Below are positions 32,370 through 40,906 of a stretch of 64,000 bases of DNA, one piece after another. The position numbers and the translations under genes are program-made. Position 1 is the first letter of the stretch. Every line of letters begins with the position of its first letter. Location of the stretch: positions 62,001 to 126,000 of the forward strand of contig NZ_BMMZ01000011.1 of NCBI RefSeq assembly GCF_014646195.1, written 5' to 3'. This stretch comes from Microlunatus endophyticus. Lineage in GTDB: Bacteria; Actinomycetota; Actinomycetes; Propionibacteriales; Propionibacteriaceae. The notes below the pieces were generated by a model, which saw only the letters and a list, made by a program, of their open reading frames with translations, had not been told where the DNA came from and did not search any database.

Positions 32370-33520
32370 GCCACAGCGTCGTCCTCGCCGGCGGCGGCTC
32401 GGCGGGTCACACGTCGCCGCTGATCGCGACCGCCGAGCAGCTGCGCCGGATCGAGTCGGACATCACCCTGACCGCGATCGGCACCGCGCGCGGTCTCGAG
32501 ACCCGTACGATCCCGGCCGCCGGGCTTCCTCTGGAACTGATCCCGCCGGTCCCGATGCCGCGCCGGCCGGGCCCTGATCTGGCCAAGCTGCCGGTCCGGC
32601 TGGGCAAGGCGGTGTCCGAATCGATGGCGATCCTGCGTCGGGCCGAGGCCGATGTGTTGCTCGGCTTCGGTGGCTACGTCTCCACTCCCGCCTACCTCGC
32701 GGCGCGCCGGCTCGGCATCCCGGTCGTGATCCACGAACAGAACGCCCTTCCCGGACTGGCCAACCGGCTGGCCGCCCGGTTCACCCGCCATGTCGCCACG
32801 TCCTTCCCCGACACGCCGCTGCCGCATGCCAACTGGATCGGTCTGCCACTGCGGGAATCGGTCACCCGGCTGGCAGATTCATCACCGGCCGAGCGGGAGC
32901 GGCTGAAGTCCCAGGCCCGGATCGAGCTGGGTCTCGATCCGGATACCCCGACCCTGCTGGTGACCGGCGGTTCCCAGGGCGCAGCCCGGATCAACAGATC
33001 GGTGATCGAGGCCCGTTCGGGCCTGCTCGCCGAGGGCATCCAGATCCTGCATCAGCTGGGCGGCAACAACATCGGCGAGGCCGATGTCAAGGTCACCGAC
33101 CCGCAGACCGAGGCCAGCTACATCCCGGTCGGCTTCATCGAGCAGATGGAGAAGGCGTACGCCGCTGCGGACCTGGTGCTCTGCCGGGCCGGTGCCAGTT
33201 CGGTGCTCGAGGCGGCACTGCTCGGACTGCCGACCCTGTTGGTGCCGTACGCGGTAGGCAACGGTGAGCAGTCGCGCAACGCGACGGCCGTGGTGAAGGC
33301 CGGCGGCGCCCGCTTGCTGGACGACTCGACCCTCAACGGCGGTGTGCTGCTGACCGCGATCCCGGCCATCCTGGACGATCCCGCCGTGTTGCATCGGATG
33401 TCGGAGGCCGCCCGTGGCGTAGCCTCGTCCGATGCCGCCCGGCGGCTGGCCCGGTTGACCCTCGACGTGGCCGACGGCCGGGAGGCCGACGGTCCCGAGA
33501 GTCTGCAGGAGAGTCCCTGA
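32366..33520 (+). CDS. murG: Undecaprenyl-PP-MurNAc-pentapeptide GlcNAc transferase MurG
   Basis: 384 residues, GT28 family, two Rossmann-like domains. The N-terminal glycine-rich loop is LAGGGSAGHTSP, followed by LGFGGYVSTPAYLAARRLGIPVVIHEQNA; the C-terminal domain contains VTGGSQGAARIN, CRAGASSVLEAALLGLPTLLVPYA and NGEQSRNA for UDP-GlcNAc binding. It converts lipid I to lipid II at the inner membrane face. ATGA overlap with ftsW and a 1-nt overlap with murC indicate coupled translation. Confidence 0.96.
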   Translation: MSHSVVLAGGGSAGHTSPLIATAEQLRRIESDITLTAIGTARGLETRTIPAAGLPLELIPPVPMPRRPGPDLAKLPVRLGKAVSESMAILRRAEADVLLGFGGYVSTPAYLAARRLGIPVVIHEQNALPGLANRLAARFTRHVATSFPDTPLPHANWIGLPLRESVTRLADSSPAERERLKSQARIELGLDPDTPTLLVTGGSQGAARINRSVIEARSGLLAEGIQILHQLGGNNIGEADVKVTDPQTEASYIPVGFIEQMEKAYAAADLVLCRAGASSVLEAALLGLPTLLVPYAVGNGEQSRNATAVVKAGGARLLDDSTLNGGVLLTAIPAILDDPAVLHRMSEAARGVASSDAARRLARLTLDVADGREADGPESLQESP

Positions 33521-35049
33521 TGCCGCTGATCGAACCCACTCCGATCGATGAGATCGCCGATCCTGAGGACCTGGGGCCGGTGCACTTCATCGCCATCGGC
33601 GGGTCCGGGATGAACGGTGTGGCGACCATTTTCGCCCAGCGCGGCATCGAGGTCAGTGGTAGCGACCGGTCCGACTCCGACTACCTGCAGTCTTTGGCCC
33701 GTCTCGGTGTCCGAACCCATGTCGGACATGCCGCCGAGCAGCTCGGCAACGCGCGCACCGTCGTCGCCTCGTCGGCGATCCGCGAGGACAACCCGGAGCT
33801 GGCCGAAGCCCGCCGTCGCGGGCTACCGGTGCTGCACCGCAGTGTCGCCCTCGCGTCGTTGATGAAGGGTCGTCGGGTGATCTCGATCGCCGGCACCCAC
33901 GGTAAGACCACCACCACCGCGATGACCTCGCACCTGCTCACCCGGCTGGGCGCAGATCCGTCGTACGCGATCGGCGGCGTTCTCTATCACCCGTCCGAGG
34001 ACGGGGCGAAGCATGCCAAGACCGGTGGGCACTTGGGCAGCGGACCGGACTTCGTCGTCGAGGCCGACGAGTCCGACGGAACCTTCCTGCAATATCCGAC
34101 CCGGGTCGCCGTGGTCACCAACATCGATCCCGATCACCTGGTGAACTGGGGCACCCCCGAGAACTACCGGGCCGGGTTCGTACGCTTCGCGACCGGCCGA
34201 CAGGTCGAGTTGCTGGTGATCAGCGCCGACGATCCCGGCGCGGTCGAACTGACGCGGAAGCTCCAGAGTCGTGAGCTGGTCGAAGGGCTTCCTCCGGCGC
34301 GGCCGCCACGCATCGTCACCTTCGGGCGCAGCGAGCGGGCCGACATCCGGATCACCGACGAGTCGTACGCATCCCTCGGGTCGAGCTTCATCCTCACCGA
34401 CCGCGTCGGACCCGAAGGCTCGACCGGCGCCTCAGGTCCGGTCCGGCTGGTCGTGCCCGGCAGCTACAACCTGCTGAATGCGGCCGCCGCCTACGCGATC
34501 GCCACCCGGCTCGGCCACGACCCGGCCGCGGTCCGCGAGGCACTCGGCAGCTATCCCGGCACCTACCGGCGCTTCCAGTTGGTCGGCTCGGCAGCCGGCG
34601 TACGGGTCTTCGACGACTACGCCCATCATCCGACCGAGGTGGCCAACACCGTACGGGCGGCCCGGGAGGCGGTCGACGAGAGCGGCGGCGGCCGGTTGGT
34701 CGCCGTCCTGCAGCCGCACCTCTACTCGCGGACCCGGGATTTCTGGCGCGAGTTCGGCGCTGCTCTCGAGCCGGCCGACGAAGCGGTCGTGATGGACGTC
34801 TGCGGCGATCGTGAGGATCCGATCAAGGGTGTCACCGGCAGGCTGGTCGCCGATGCGGTACCGGCCGGGACCGCGCGTGTGACCTACGAGCCGGATTGGG
34901 ACGCCACCGCTGCGACTGTGGCCCGGATCGCCCGGCCCGGCGACCTGGTGATCACGCTCGGGTGTGGTGACGTCACCAAGATCGCGCCGGTGATCGTCAG
35001 CGAGATCGCGGCCGAGAACAGCCGGACCGGCACGTCGAAGGGGGAGTGA
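33520..35049 (+). CDS. murC: UDP-N-acetylmuramate--L-alanine ligase MurC
   Basis: 509 residues. The nucleotide-binding start is VHFIAIGGSGMNGVATIF, the ATP loop SIAGTHGKTTTTAMTSHLL, the central motif NIDPDHLVNWGTPENYRAGF and the C-terminal domain DDYAHHPTEVANTV ... LQPHLYSRTRDF. It adds the first L-alanine of the stem peptide. Its place after murG is the usual dcw order. The last base of its stop is the first base of ftsQ. Confidence 0.96.
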   Translation: MPLIEPTPIDEIADPEDLGPVHFIAIGGSGMNGVATIFAQRGIEVSGSDRSDSDYLQSLARLGVRTHVGHAAEQLGNARTVVASSAIREDNPELAEARRRGLPVLHRSVALASLMKGRRVISIAGTHGKTTTTAMTSHLLTRLGADPSYAIGGVLYHPSEDGAKHAKTGGHLGSGPDFVVEADESDGTFLQYPTRVAVVTNIDPDHLVNWGTPENYRAGFVRFATGRQVELLVISADDPGAVELTRKLQSRELVEGLPPARPPRIVTFGRSERADIRITDESYASLGSSFILTDRVGPEGSTGASGPVRLVVPGSYNLLNAAAAYAIATRLGHDPAAVREALGSYPGTYRRFQLVGSAAGVRVFDDYAHHPTEVANTVRAAREAVDESGGGRLVAVLQPHLYSRTRDFWREFGAALEPADEAVVMDVCGDREDPIKGVTGRLVADAVPAGTARVTYEPDWDATAATVARIARPGDLVITLGCGDVTKIAPVIVSEIAAENSRTGTSKGE

Positions 35050-35789
35050 TGACCATCAGTCCACCGGATCTGCGGATCAACCCGGACACCGAGGAGACGG
35101 CGCTGCTGGACTTCCGCCGGCGACGCAACCGGCGTCGGCTGGTGGCCCGGATCCTGGTCCCGTTACTGGTCCTCGCGGTGGTCGCGGCTGGAACCTATCT
35201 GGTCGGCTTCTCGTCGGTGCTCGCGGTGAAATCAGTGCGGATCGCGGGGGAGAAGGAGTTGACCTCGACCGAGATCGCCCAGGTCGCCGCCGTCCCGGTT
35301 GGCGCCCCGATGGCCCGGACCGACGTCGCCGCGATCCGGCAACGGGTGGCCGGCATGAAAGAGGTGGAGTCGGCGTCGATCAGCCGGAAGTGGCCGAACA
35401 CCGTGGCGATCACCGTCAAGGAGCGGACCCCGTTGTTCGCGGTCGCCGACGGGACCTCGGTCCTGCTGGTCGACCGCTTCGGTGTCGGCTTCCGTACGGT
35501 CTCCTCGGCAGGGAAGCTGCCCAAGGCTGCGGTCCCTGCCGACAACCGCGCGGTGCTGGTGTCGGTCGGCATCGTGGTCTCGGCACTCCCGGCCTCGCTC
35601 CAGCACAAGGTCGAACGGATCCGGGCCACCACGAAGGACTCGATCACACTCGAGCTGACCGACGGTGACACTGTCTTCTGGGGCAGCGACGAACAGTCCG
35701 ACCTGAAGGCGCAGGTGTTGGTGCCGCTGCTGAAGCAGAAGGGCACCCGCTATGACGTGTCCGCTCCCGGCAACCCCGCGATCCGCTGA
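35049..35789 (+). CDS. ftsQ: Cell division protein FtsQ/DivIB
   Basis: 246 residues. A basic cytoplasmic tail of about 35 residues is followed by one membrane helix (RILVPLLVLAVVAAGTYLVGF), a POTRA domain beginning VLAVKSVRIAGEKELTSTEIAQVAAV, and the FtsQ beta domain (SRKWPNTVAITVKERTPLFAVAD). It bridges FtsL and other divisome proteins. ATG 35049 overlaps the murC stop by one base; a GTG one codon earlier is equally possible. Confidence 0.92.
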   Translation: MTISPPDLRINPDTEETALLDFRRRRNRRRLVARILVPLLVLAVVAAGTYLVGFSSVLAVKSVRIAGEKELTSTEIAQVAAVPVGAPMARTDVAAIRQRVAGMKEVESASISRKWPNTVAITVKERTPLFAVADGTSVLLVDRFGVGFRTVSSAGKLPKAAVPADNRAVLVSVGIVVSALPASLQHKVERIRATTKDSITLELTDGDTVFWGSDEQSDLKAQVLVPLLKQKGTRYDVSAPGNPAIR

Positions 35790-35883
35790 GGATCCGCTGA
35801 CGGTCAGGCTGCGCTGCGGCGGTATCAAGGTGAAGTAGAAGTTGAGACAAAGCGGGTCAATCCGGCGCGGCGGGTGCGTCATG

Positions 35884-35913
35884 TGGACGAACGCTCACCC
35901 GAACGCATAGCGT
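35884..35913 (+). promoter_or_regulatory. Candidate ftsZ promoter in the ftsQ-ftsZ spacer
   Basis: TGGACG (35884-35889) and TAGCGT (35908-35913) are separated by 18 bp, about 150 bp upstream of ftsZ. The 276-bp spacer is the largest gap inside the cluster and has no gene. It also carries short inverted repeats GGGTC-C-GACCC and AGGTCGACCT (35995-36004). An internal ftsZ promoter here is common in actinobacteria, but this exact site is inference. Confidence 0.35.
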
Positions 35914-36065
35914 GACAGTCACTCCTCGTCAGATCAGTTGAGGGGTCCGACCCGAGGAACTCTTCCCCGCACTTCCTCGTGGTCACGACCCGACAGGTCG
36001 ACCTCAGGTTGAGACTGACGGGGCATCCAACGCGACCTTGCACGGCAGGAGAAGAGGCGGAACCA

Positions 36066-37310
36066 GTGGTCACTGCATCACAGAACTATCTGGCGATCAT
36101 CAAGGTGGTCGGCGTCGGCGGCGGCGGCGTCAACGCTGTGAACCGGATGATCGAGGCCGGCCTGCGGGGTGTCGAATTCATCGCGGTCAACACCGACGCG
36201 CAGGCGCTGCTGATGAGCGATGCCGATGTGAAACTCGACATCGGACGCGAACTGACCCGAGGCCTTGGGGCCGGTGCCGACCCGGACAAGGGCCGTCAGG
36301 CAGCCGAGGACCACTCCGACGAGATCGAGGAGGCGCTCAAGGGCGCCGACATGGTTTTCGTGACCGCCGGCGAGGGTGGCGGCACCGGCACCGGTGGTGC
36401 GCCGGTGGTGGCGCGGATCGCGCGTTCGCTGGGAGCACTGACCATCGGTGTGGTCACCCGGCCGTTCAGCTTCGAGGGCCGGCGCCGTTCGGTGCAGGCC
36501 GAGGACGGCATCGGGAGCCTCCGTGACGAGGTCGACACCCTGATCGTGATCCCCAACGACCGGTTGCTGGCGATGACCGATCACCAGCTGGCGATCCTGG
36601 ACGCTTTCAAGCAGGCCGACCAGGTGCTGTTGCAAGGTGTCTCCGGCATCACCGACCTGATCACCACGCCCGGTCTGATCAACCTGGACTTCGCCGACGT
36701 GAAGTCGGTGATGTCCAACGCCGGTTCGGCGCTGATGGGCATCGGTTCGGCCCGCGGTGAGGACCGGGCCCGGGCCGCAGCTGAGCAGGCGGTCTCCTCG
36801 CCGCTGCTGGAGGAGAGCATCGACGGCGCTCGCGGTGTGCTGCTCTCGATCGCCGGCGGATCCGATCTCGGCTTGTTCGAGGTGTCCGCGGCGGCCGATC
36901 TGATCCAGTCCGCGGCCCACGAGGAAGCCAACATCATCTTCGGCACCGTGATCGACGATGCGCTCGGTGACGAGGTCCGGGTGACGGTCATCGCCGCCGG
37001 CTTCGAGGACGGCCATCCGCCGCGCCGCCAGCCCGGTGTCACGCGGCAGCCGGCGGTGCGGCCGAACAGTCAAACCCAGGCCGCCGCCCCCGCAGCTCCG
37101 AAGCCGATCACCCCCGCCAAGCCCGCTGAGCCGACCGGAGCCCCGGCCGGTGGCGCGGGCACCCAACCCGCCAATCAGCCCGCACCGTCCACCGGCCGGC
37201 CCAGCCCCTTCGGCCCGCCCGCTGGTTCGGTGCCCGGCGGCTCGAGGACCGCAGCCAAGCCGGCCGACGATGACGATGACGACCTCGACGTCCCGGACTT
37301 CCTGAAGTAA
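36066..37310 (+). CDS. ftsZ: Cell division GTPase FtsZ
   Basis: 414 residues. The GTPase core begins NYLAIIKVVGVGGGGVNAVNRMI, the tubulin signature is EGGGTGTGGAPVVA, and the T7 loop region is GLINLDFADVKSVMSNAGSALMGIG. A variable Pro/Ala-rich linker (about residues 325-400) leads to an acidic run and the C-terminal peptide DLDVPDFLK, the docking site for SepF. It polymerises into the Z-ring. GTG 36066 is chosen because the conserved FtsZ N-terminus starts just after it; the frame upstream is open but not conserved. Confidence 0.97.
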   Translation: MVTASQNYLAIIKVVGVGGGGVNAVNRMIEAGLRGVEFIAVNTDAQALLMSDADVKLDIGRELTRGLGAGADPDKGRQAAEDHSDEIEEALKGADMVFVTAGEGGGTGTGGAPVVARIARSLGALTIGVVTRPFSFEGRRRSVQAEDGIGSLRDEVDTLIVIPNDRLLAMTDHQLAILDAFKQADQVLLQGVSGITDLITTPGLINLDFADVKSVMSNAGSALMGIGSARGEDRARAAAEQAVSSPLLEESIDGARGVLLSIAGGSDLGLFEVSAAADLIQSAAHEEANIIFGTVIDDALGDEVRVTVIAAGFEDGHPPRRQPGVTRQPAVRPNSQTQAAAPAAPKPITPAKPAEPTGAPAGGAGTQPANQPAPSTGRPSPFGPPAGSVPGGSRTAAKPADDDDDDLDVPDFLK

Positions 37311-37412
37311 GTGGTCGCGGAGCTTGCGGAGGAACCGCCCGCAAGCTGATCTGAGGAAGCAACCGATCCGGGGGTCCAAGGGGGTCGCCCCCCTTGATCT
37401 AGTTTGGTCGCC
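37311..37412. repeat. Intergenic repeat element, copy B, in the ftsZ-sepF spacer
   Basis: This spacer has the same ordered blocks as the element at 13944-14040, with matching spacing. It forms the hairpins AGCTTGCGG/CCGCAAGCT (37321-37329 with 37339-37347) and CAAGGGGG-TCGC-CCCCCTTG (37377-37396). It occupies the place where pgeF/yggS often lie in actinobacteria. Confidence 0.6.
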
Positions 37413-37457
37413 GCGGCAGGTCGCCGCGGCAGCGTGTCGGCGGATGCGGCGACCAAA
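37403..37457 (+). other. Long hairpin in the ftsZ-sepF spacer
   Basis: TTTGGTCGCCGC (37403-37414) pairs perfectly with GCGGCGACCAAA (37446-37457) around a 31-nt loop that itself repeats GTCGCCGCGGCAG-like sequence. There is no T-tract, so if it attenuates transcription it is not a classical intrinsic terminator. It could set the ftsZ:sepF expression ratio by partial termination or RNA processing. Confidence 0.5.
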
Positions 37458-37460
37458 ATA

Positions 37461-37472
37461 GACGATATCGTC
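37461..37472. promoter_or_regulatory. 12-bp perfect palindrome upstream of sepF
   Basis: GACGATATCGTC lies 33 bp before the sepF ATG, immediately after the large hairpin. It could be an operator for a dimeric regulator. Only the symmetry is seen; the function is inference. Confidence 0.35.
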
Positions 37473-37505
37473 GAGGCGGCAACGCACAGGAAGGTCTAGG
37501 ACAAC

Positions 37506-38081
37506 ATGGCGGATAGGTTGAAGCGGGCCGCTGCGTGGCTCGGGCTCGTCACTGACGACCGATATCCGGAGTATGACGACACCGAGCCGACCGAAGGTGT
37601 CTCCCGTGATGAGCTCCTGGCCGAAGCCGAGAAGCACAACAGCACAGCCGCCGTACCGGCATCCGGCCGGCCGGCCGAGGCTGCCAAGGTGACGCCGCTG
37701 GAGTCGCGGCGACCGGCGGCCCAGCCGGTGGCCGGCGGCGCGAGGACCGCGACCGCCACGGCGGTAGCGGTGGAGGAGAAGCCTGTCGAAGTGGAGAAGG
37801 CAGATTTGTCCCGGATCGTCACTGTGCATCCGCGTAGCTTCAACGATGCCCGGACCATCGGTGAGCACTTCCGCGACGGCGTGCCGGTGATCATGAACCT
37901 GTCGCAGATGGAGAACGCCGACGCCAAGCGCCTGGTGGACTTTGCCGCTGGTCTGATCCTTGGCCTGCGTGGCAATATCGAACGTGTCACCAGCAAGGTG
38001 TTCCTGCTGTCGCCGCAGAATGTGACCGTGGCCGCGGAGGACAAGGAACGCATCGCTGGCGGGTTCTTCAACCAGAGCTAG
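37506..38081 (+). CDS. sepF: Cell division protein SepF
   Basis: 191 residues. The N-terminal amphipathic membrane anchor (MADRLKRAAAWLGLV) is followed by a disordered linker and the C-terminal SepF domain (SRIVTVHPRSFNDARTIGEHFRDGVPVIMNLSQMENADAKRLVDFAAGLILGLRG). SepF tethers FtsZ to the membrane and is essential in actinobacteria that lack FtsA. It lies directly after ftsZ, separated by 195 bp of repeats. Confidence 0.96.
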   Translation: MADRLKRAAAWLGLVTDDRYPEYDDTEPTEGVSRDELLAEAEKHNSTAAVPASGRPAEAAKVTPLESRRPAAQPVAGGARTATATAVAVEEKPVEVEKADLSRIVTVHPRSFNDARTIGEHFRDGVPVIMNLSQMENADAKRLVDFAAGLILGLRGNIERVTSKVFLLSPQNVTVAAEDKERIAGGFFNQS

Positions 38082-38150
38082 TCGCGTTGCGGCGCGTGGG
38101 TTGTGGGGACTCGTCGGCGCTCACACCGGGAAGTATGAGGACCAGCGCGC

Positions 38151-38453
38151 ATGTTGCCGATCGCCGGATACATCATTGAATGGATCCTGTGGCTGTTCTT
38201 GTTGCTGCTGATCGCGCGGATGATCCTCTCCTGGGTTCCGGTGCTGGTTCGCGACTGGCAGCCGCGCGGCGCGATGCTGGTGGTCGCGGAGGCGATCTAC
38301 ACCGTCACCGACCCGCCGCTGCGTTTTCTGCGCAAATTCCTGCGGCCGGTCCGGATGGGCAACATGGTGCTGGACATCGCGTTCATGGGCCTGTGGCTTG
38401 CGGTCATCATCCTGATGCGCGTCAATTCGATGGTTTTGTTGGTTCCACACTGA
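38151..38453 (+). CDS. YggT family membrane protein
   Basis: 100 residues with two hydrophobic helical regions (IAGYIIEWILWLFLLLLIARMILSW and MVLDIAFMGLWLAVIILMRV) flanking the motif DPPLRFLRKFLRPVRMGN, typical of the YggT family (DPILRPLRRVLPP-like). It is commonly encoded between sepF and divIVA in Gram-positive bacteria. The function is not established; a role in division-site membrane organisation is suggested by context only. Confidence 0.9.
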   Translation: MLPIAGYIIEWILWLFLLLLIARMILSWVPVLVRDWQPRGAMLVVAEAIYTVTDPPLRFLRKFLRPVRMGNMVLDIAFMGLWLAVIILMRVNSMVLLVPH

Positions 38454-38599
38454 TCCTGATTGGCCCGGTGTCACGTGGATTGGGTACGGTAAGCATGCGT
38501 GCCCTGGGCCCTACCGGGTCTCCTGCCCGGTGAAGCTGTGGGCCATGCAGGCAGCGGCCTGCTCAAAGAACTGCATTTTTCGACTACCTGAGGTGAACG

Positions 38600-39460
38600 A
38601 TGTCGCTGACGCTGGATGAGGTCCGGAATATCAAGTTCCGGATGGCCAAGAGATCCGGCTACGAGGTTCTGGACGTCGACGAGTTCGTCGACCAGGTGGA
38701 GGCGTCTTTCGAGCAGCTGCTGGAGGAGAACGCCAACCTGAAGCGTCAGGTCGACTCGCTGAAGTCGACCGCCGACGCTACCGCGGAGTCTCAGCAGCCG
38801 CAGCAGCCCGCTGCCCCGCAGCCAGTTGCGCAGCCCGCACCGCAGCCGCAGGGCAACGAGCCCGACGTGGAGCGGATCGTGGTCACCACCGCCAGCGAGG
38901 CCAGCCCGGCCGTCGTACGCCTGGTGCAGGTTTCCACCGAGCATGCCGAGCAGATCCTCAACGAGGCCAAGGAAGAATCGGCCAAGATGAAGGCCGAGGC
39001 CGAGCGGACCGCCAAGCAGCTGACCACCGACGCGACCACACGCGCCGAGCGGGTCGAGAGCGAGGCCAGGGTGAACGCCGAGCGGATCCGCTCCGAGGCG
39101 CAGAACAACGCCGAACGGCTGAACCAGGACGCCGAGACCAAGCGGCGTGAGCTCTTCGGCGAGCTGGAGAAGCAGCGTGACCAGCTGGCCGCGTCAGTCT
39201 CAGATCTGCGCAAGTTCGAGTCCGACTTCCGGCAGAACCTGACCAACGAGCTCCGCAGCCACATCGATCACCTGTCCGCCGGCAAGGCCGAGCCGCCGTC
39301 GGCGCCGGCCGTGCTGAACGAGCTGGGTCGCGACTCGGAGAACGGCGCCGCCAACGGTCCGAGCAACGGTCAGCCGAATCGTGGAGTCCAGGACGGCGGC
39401 CAGCAGGACACGCCCAGTGACACTCCGCGCTTGGACGCGCTGCTGGGCGAGCAGTCCTGA
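38600..39460 (+). CDS. wag31: Polar growth/division scaffold Wag31 (DivIVA)
   Basis: 286 residues. The DivIVA N-terminal membrane-binding domain (MSLTLDEVRNIKFRMAKRSGYEVLDVDEFVDQVE) is followed by a Gln/Pro-rich linker (about 60-88) and a long coiled coil (about 100-220, with EQILNEAKEESAKMKAEAERTA). The tail is Asn/Gly rich and disordered. Wag31 marks curved membrane at poles and recruits cell-wall synthesis. AGGTGA precedes ATG 38600. It is the last gene of the dcw unit, followed by an intrinsic terminator. Confidence 0.95.
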   Translation: MSLTLDEVRNIKFRMAKRSGYEVLDVDEFVDQVEASFEQLLEENANLKRQVDSLKSTADATAESQQPQQPAAPQPVAQPAPQPQGNEPDVERIVVTTASEASPAVVRLVQVSTEHAEQILNEAKEESAKMKAEAERTAKQLTTDATTRAERVESEARVNAERIRSEAQNNAERLNQDAETKRRELFGELEKQRDQLAASVSDLRKFESDFRQNLTNELRSHIDHLSAGKAEPPSAPAVLNELGRDSENGAANGPSNGQPNRGVQDGGQQDTPSDTPRLDALLGEQS

Positions 39461-39507
39461 GGGCGGCCGGTCGCGAGTTCGACCGGTTCAGAGTTCCACT
39501 GCAGAAA

Positions 39508-39545
39508 TGGGTCCCCGACATCGGGGGCCCATTCTGTCTTTTCGG
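39508..39545 (+). terminator. Intrinsic terminator after wag31
   Basis: TGGGTCCCCGA (39508-39518) pairs with TCGGGGGCCCA (39521-39531), an 11-bp stem with one G-T pair, followed by a T-rich tail (TTCTGTCTTTT). It lies 47 bp after wag31 and would end the dcw transcript. Confidence 0.85.
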
Positions 39546-39628
39546 GGTGAATTGGGGTAAGCAACCCGCTCAGCGCTGGGTGAACACCGCCTGAAGGACC
39601 CGAAGTTGCCAACACATGCGGTTTTTCA

Positions 39629-39657
39629 TTGAAGAAATCCCGATTGCGCCCTACTGT
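39629..39657 (+). promoter_or_regulatory. Sigma-70-type promoter for the DksA-like/lspA unit
   Basis: TTGAAG (39629-39634), a 17-bp spacer and TACTGT (39652-39657) lie between the wag31 terminator and the next gene. The predicted start near 39664 leaves a 43-nt leader to ATG 39707. Confidence 0.65.
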
Positions 39658-39706
39658 TCGTCTGACTTCCTCGCATCCGCGCTTCGGAGCATCAAGGGGG
39701 CTCGAC

Positions 39707-40906
39707 ATGACTGCCAGAACGACAGCCGCGAACCGTAGGACCAGGCAACCGTCGTCGACGACCAGGACGGAGCCGGGTACCGGGCGTCGCGCGGCGTCGG
39801 CCTCCGCTGCGCAGAAGCCGGCGACGAAGAGAGCGACAGTCAAGAGCAGTTCGCCGGTCACCAAGGCTGCCGCCAATAAAGTCGCGGCCAAGAAGCCGAT
39901 CGCGAGCAAACCGAACACGAGCAAACCAAACACGAGCAAACCAAGCACCGCCGAGAAGGCGCCGATAAAGAAGCCGCCGTCAAAGAAAACGGTGGCAAAG
40001 ACGACCGATCGCGGGACGGCGGCAAGGACCACGACCTCAAAGAAGGCTCCGGCAAGCAAGACGACAGCGAACGCCACAGCAGCGAAGAAGACGCCGGCGA
40101 AGAAGGCGAACGCTTCGACCACGAAGGCCGCTGCGTCCAAGACCACAACGACGAAGCCGGCGACGAAGCGTACGGTCAGCAAGGTCGCGCCCGCCTCCAG
40201 GTCGACCAAGGCCTCGCCGTCGAAGAGAACGACCGCGAAGGCCGCGGCATCCAGCAAAGCTACGGCGAAGACGCCGAATCCAGCCAGGAAATCCCCGGCC
40301 GGCAGGAGTCCTGCCGGCCGGCCGACCCGGGCTGACAGTTCCGCAACGACGACCACCGCGTCTGCCGCAGCGGCGGCGGACGGGCACATCGAGAAGACAG
40401 GCAACGTGACGAACACTGCATCAGCGACCAGCGGTCCGGTCGCTTCCGAACCCGGCGACAGCATCGGCGCCACCTTCGATCGCGCCGTCGCAGCCGGCCG
40501 CGCGATCCGCCCCGGCGATCTGCCGGTCCGTGATGGCGAGGACCCTTGGACCGAGGACGAGGTCGCCGAGATCCGCACCGAGTTGGAGTCCGAGCTGGTC
40601 CGGCTGGCCAGCCAGATCGAAGTCTCCGAGGCCGAACTTGTCGGACTGCTGCGCGACGGCAGTGAGGGCGCGGGTCGTGACCCGGCCGACGTCGGCTCGA
40701 CCAATTTCGAGCGCGATCACGAGATGTCGCTGGCCAACAATGCGCGAGAACTGCTCGATCAGACCCGGTCGGCACTGATGCACATCGCCCGCGGCAGCTA
40801 TGGGATCTGTGACAACTGCGGACGGCCGATCGGCAAGGGTCGGCTGCTGGCGTTCCCGCGTGCCACACTGTGTGTGGAATGCAAACAGCGCGAGGAACGT
40901 CGATAA
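39707..40906 (+). CDS. DksA/TraR-type C4 zinc-finger protein with histone-H1-like N-terminal tail
   Basis: 399 residues. About the first 230 residues are low complexity and rich in Lys, Ala, Thr, Pro and Ser (KPNTSKPNTSKP, AKKTPAKKANA, AASKTTTTKP), like histone H1 tails. The C-terminal 150 residues hold a DksA-like helical region (DPWTEDEVAEIRTELESELVRLASQIEVSEAEL, FERDHEMSLANNARELLDQT) and a zinc finger, CDNCGRPIGKGRLL ... CVEC. DksA/TraR relatives bind the RNA polymerase secondary channel. A DNA-compaction or polymerase-tethering role is inference. ATG 39707 has AAGGGGG about 6 nt upstream; an upstream TTG coincides with the promoter -35. lspA overlaps its end by 28 nt. Confidence 0.85.
   Translation: MTARTTAANRRTRQPSSTTRTEPGTGRRAASASAAQKPATKRATVKSSSPVTKAAANKVAAKKPIASKPNTSKPNTSKPSTAEKAPIKKPPSKKTVAKTTDRGTAARTTTSKKAPASKTTANATAAKKTPAKKANASTTKAAASKTTTTKPATKRTVSKVAPASRSTKASPSKRTTAKAAASSKATAKTPNPARKSPAGRSPAGRPTRADSSATTTTASAAAAADGHIEKTGNVTNTASATSGPVASEPGDSIGATFDRAVAAGRAIRPGDLPVRDGEDPWTEDEVAEIRTELESELVRLASQIEVSEAELVGLLRDGSEGAGRDPADVGSTNFERDHEMSLANNARELLDQTRSALMHIARGSYGICDNCGRPIGKGRLLAFPRATLCVECKQREERR

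Noticed and set aside
37377..37396. Intrinsic terminator after ftsZ
   Set aside because: The G/C hairpin is followed by TTGATCTAG rather than a T-run; it is part of the repeat element instead.
39629..39706. TTG start for the DksA-like gene at 39629
   Set aside because: That TTG is the first part of the -35 element of a good promoter; ATG 39707 has a strong ribosome-binding site.
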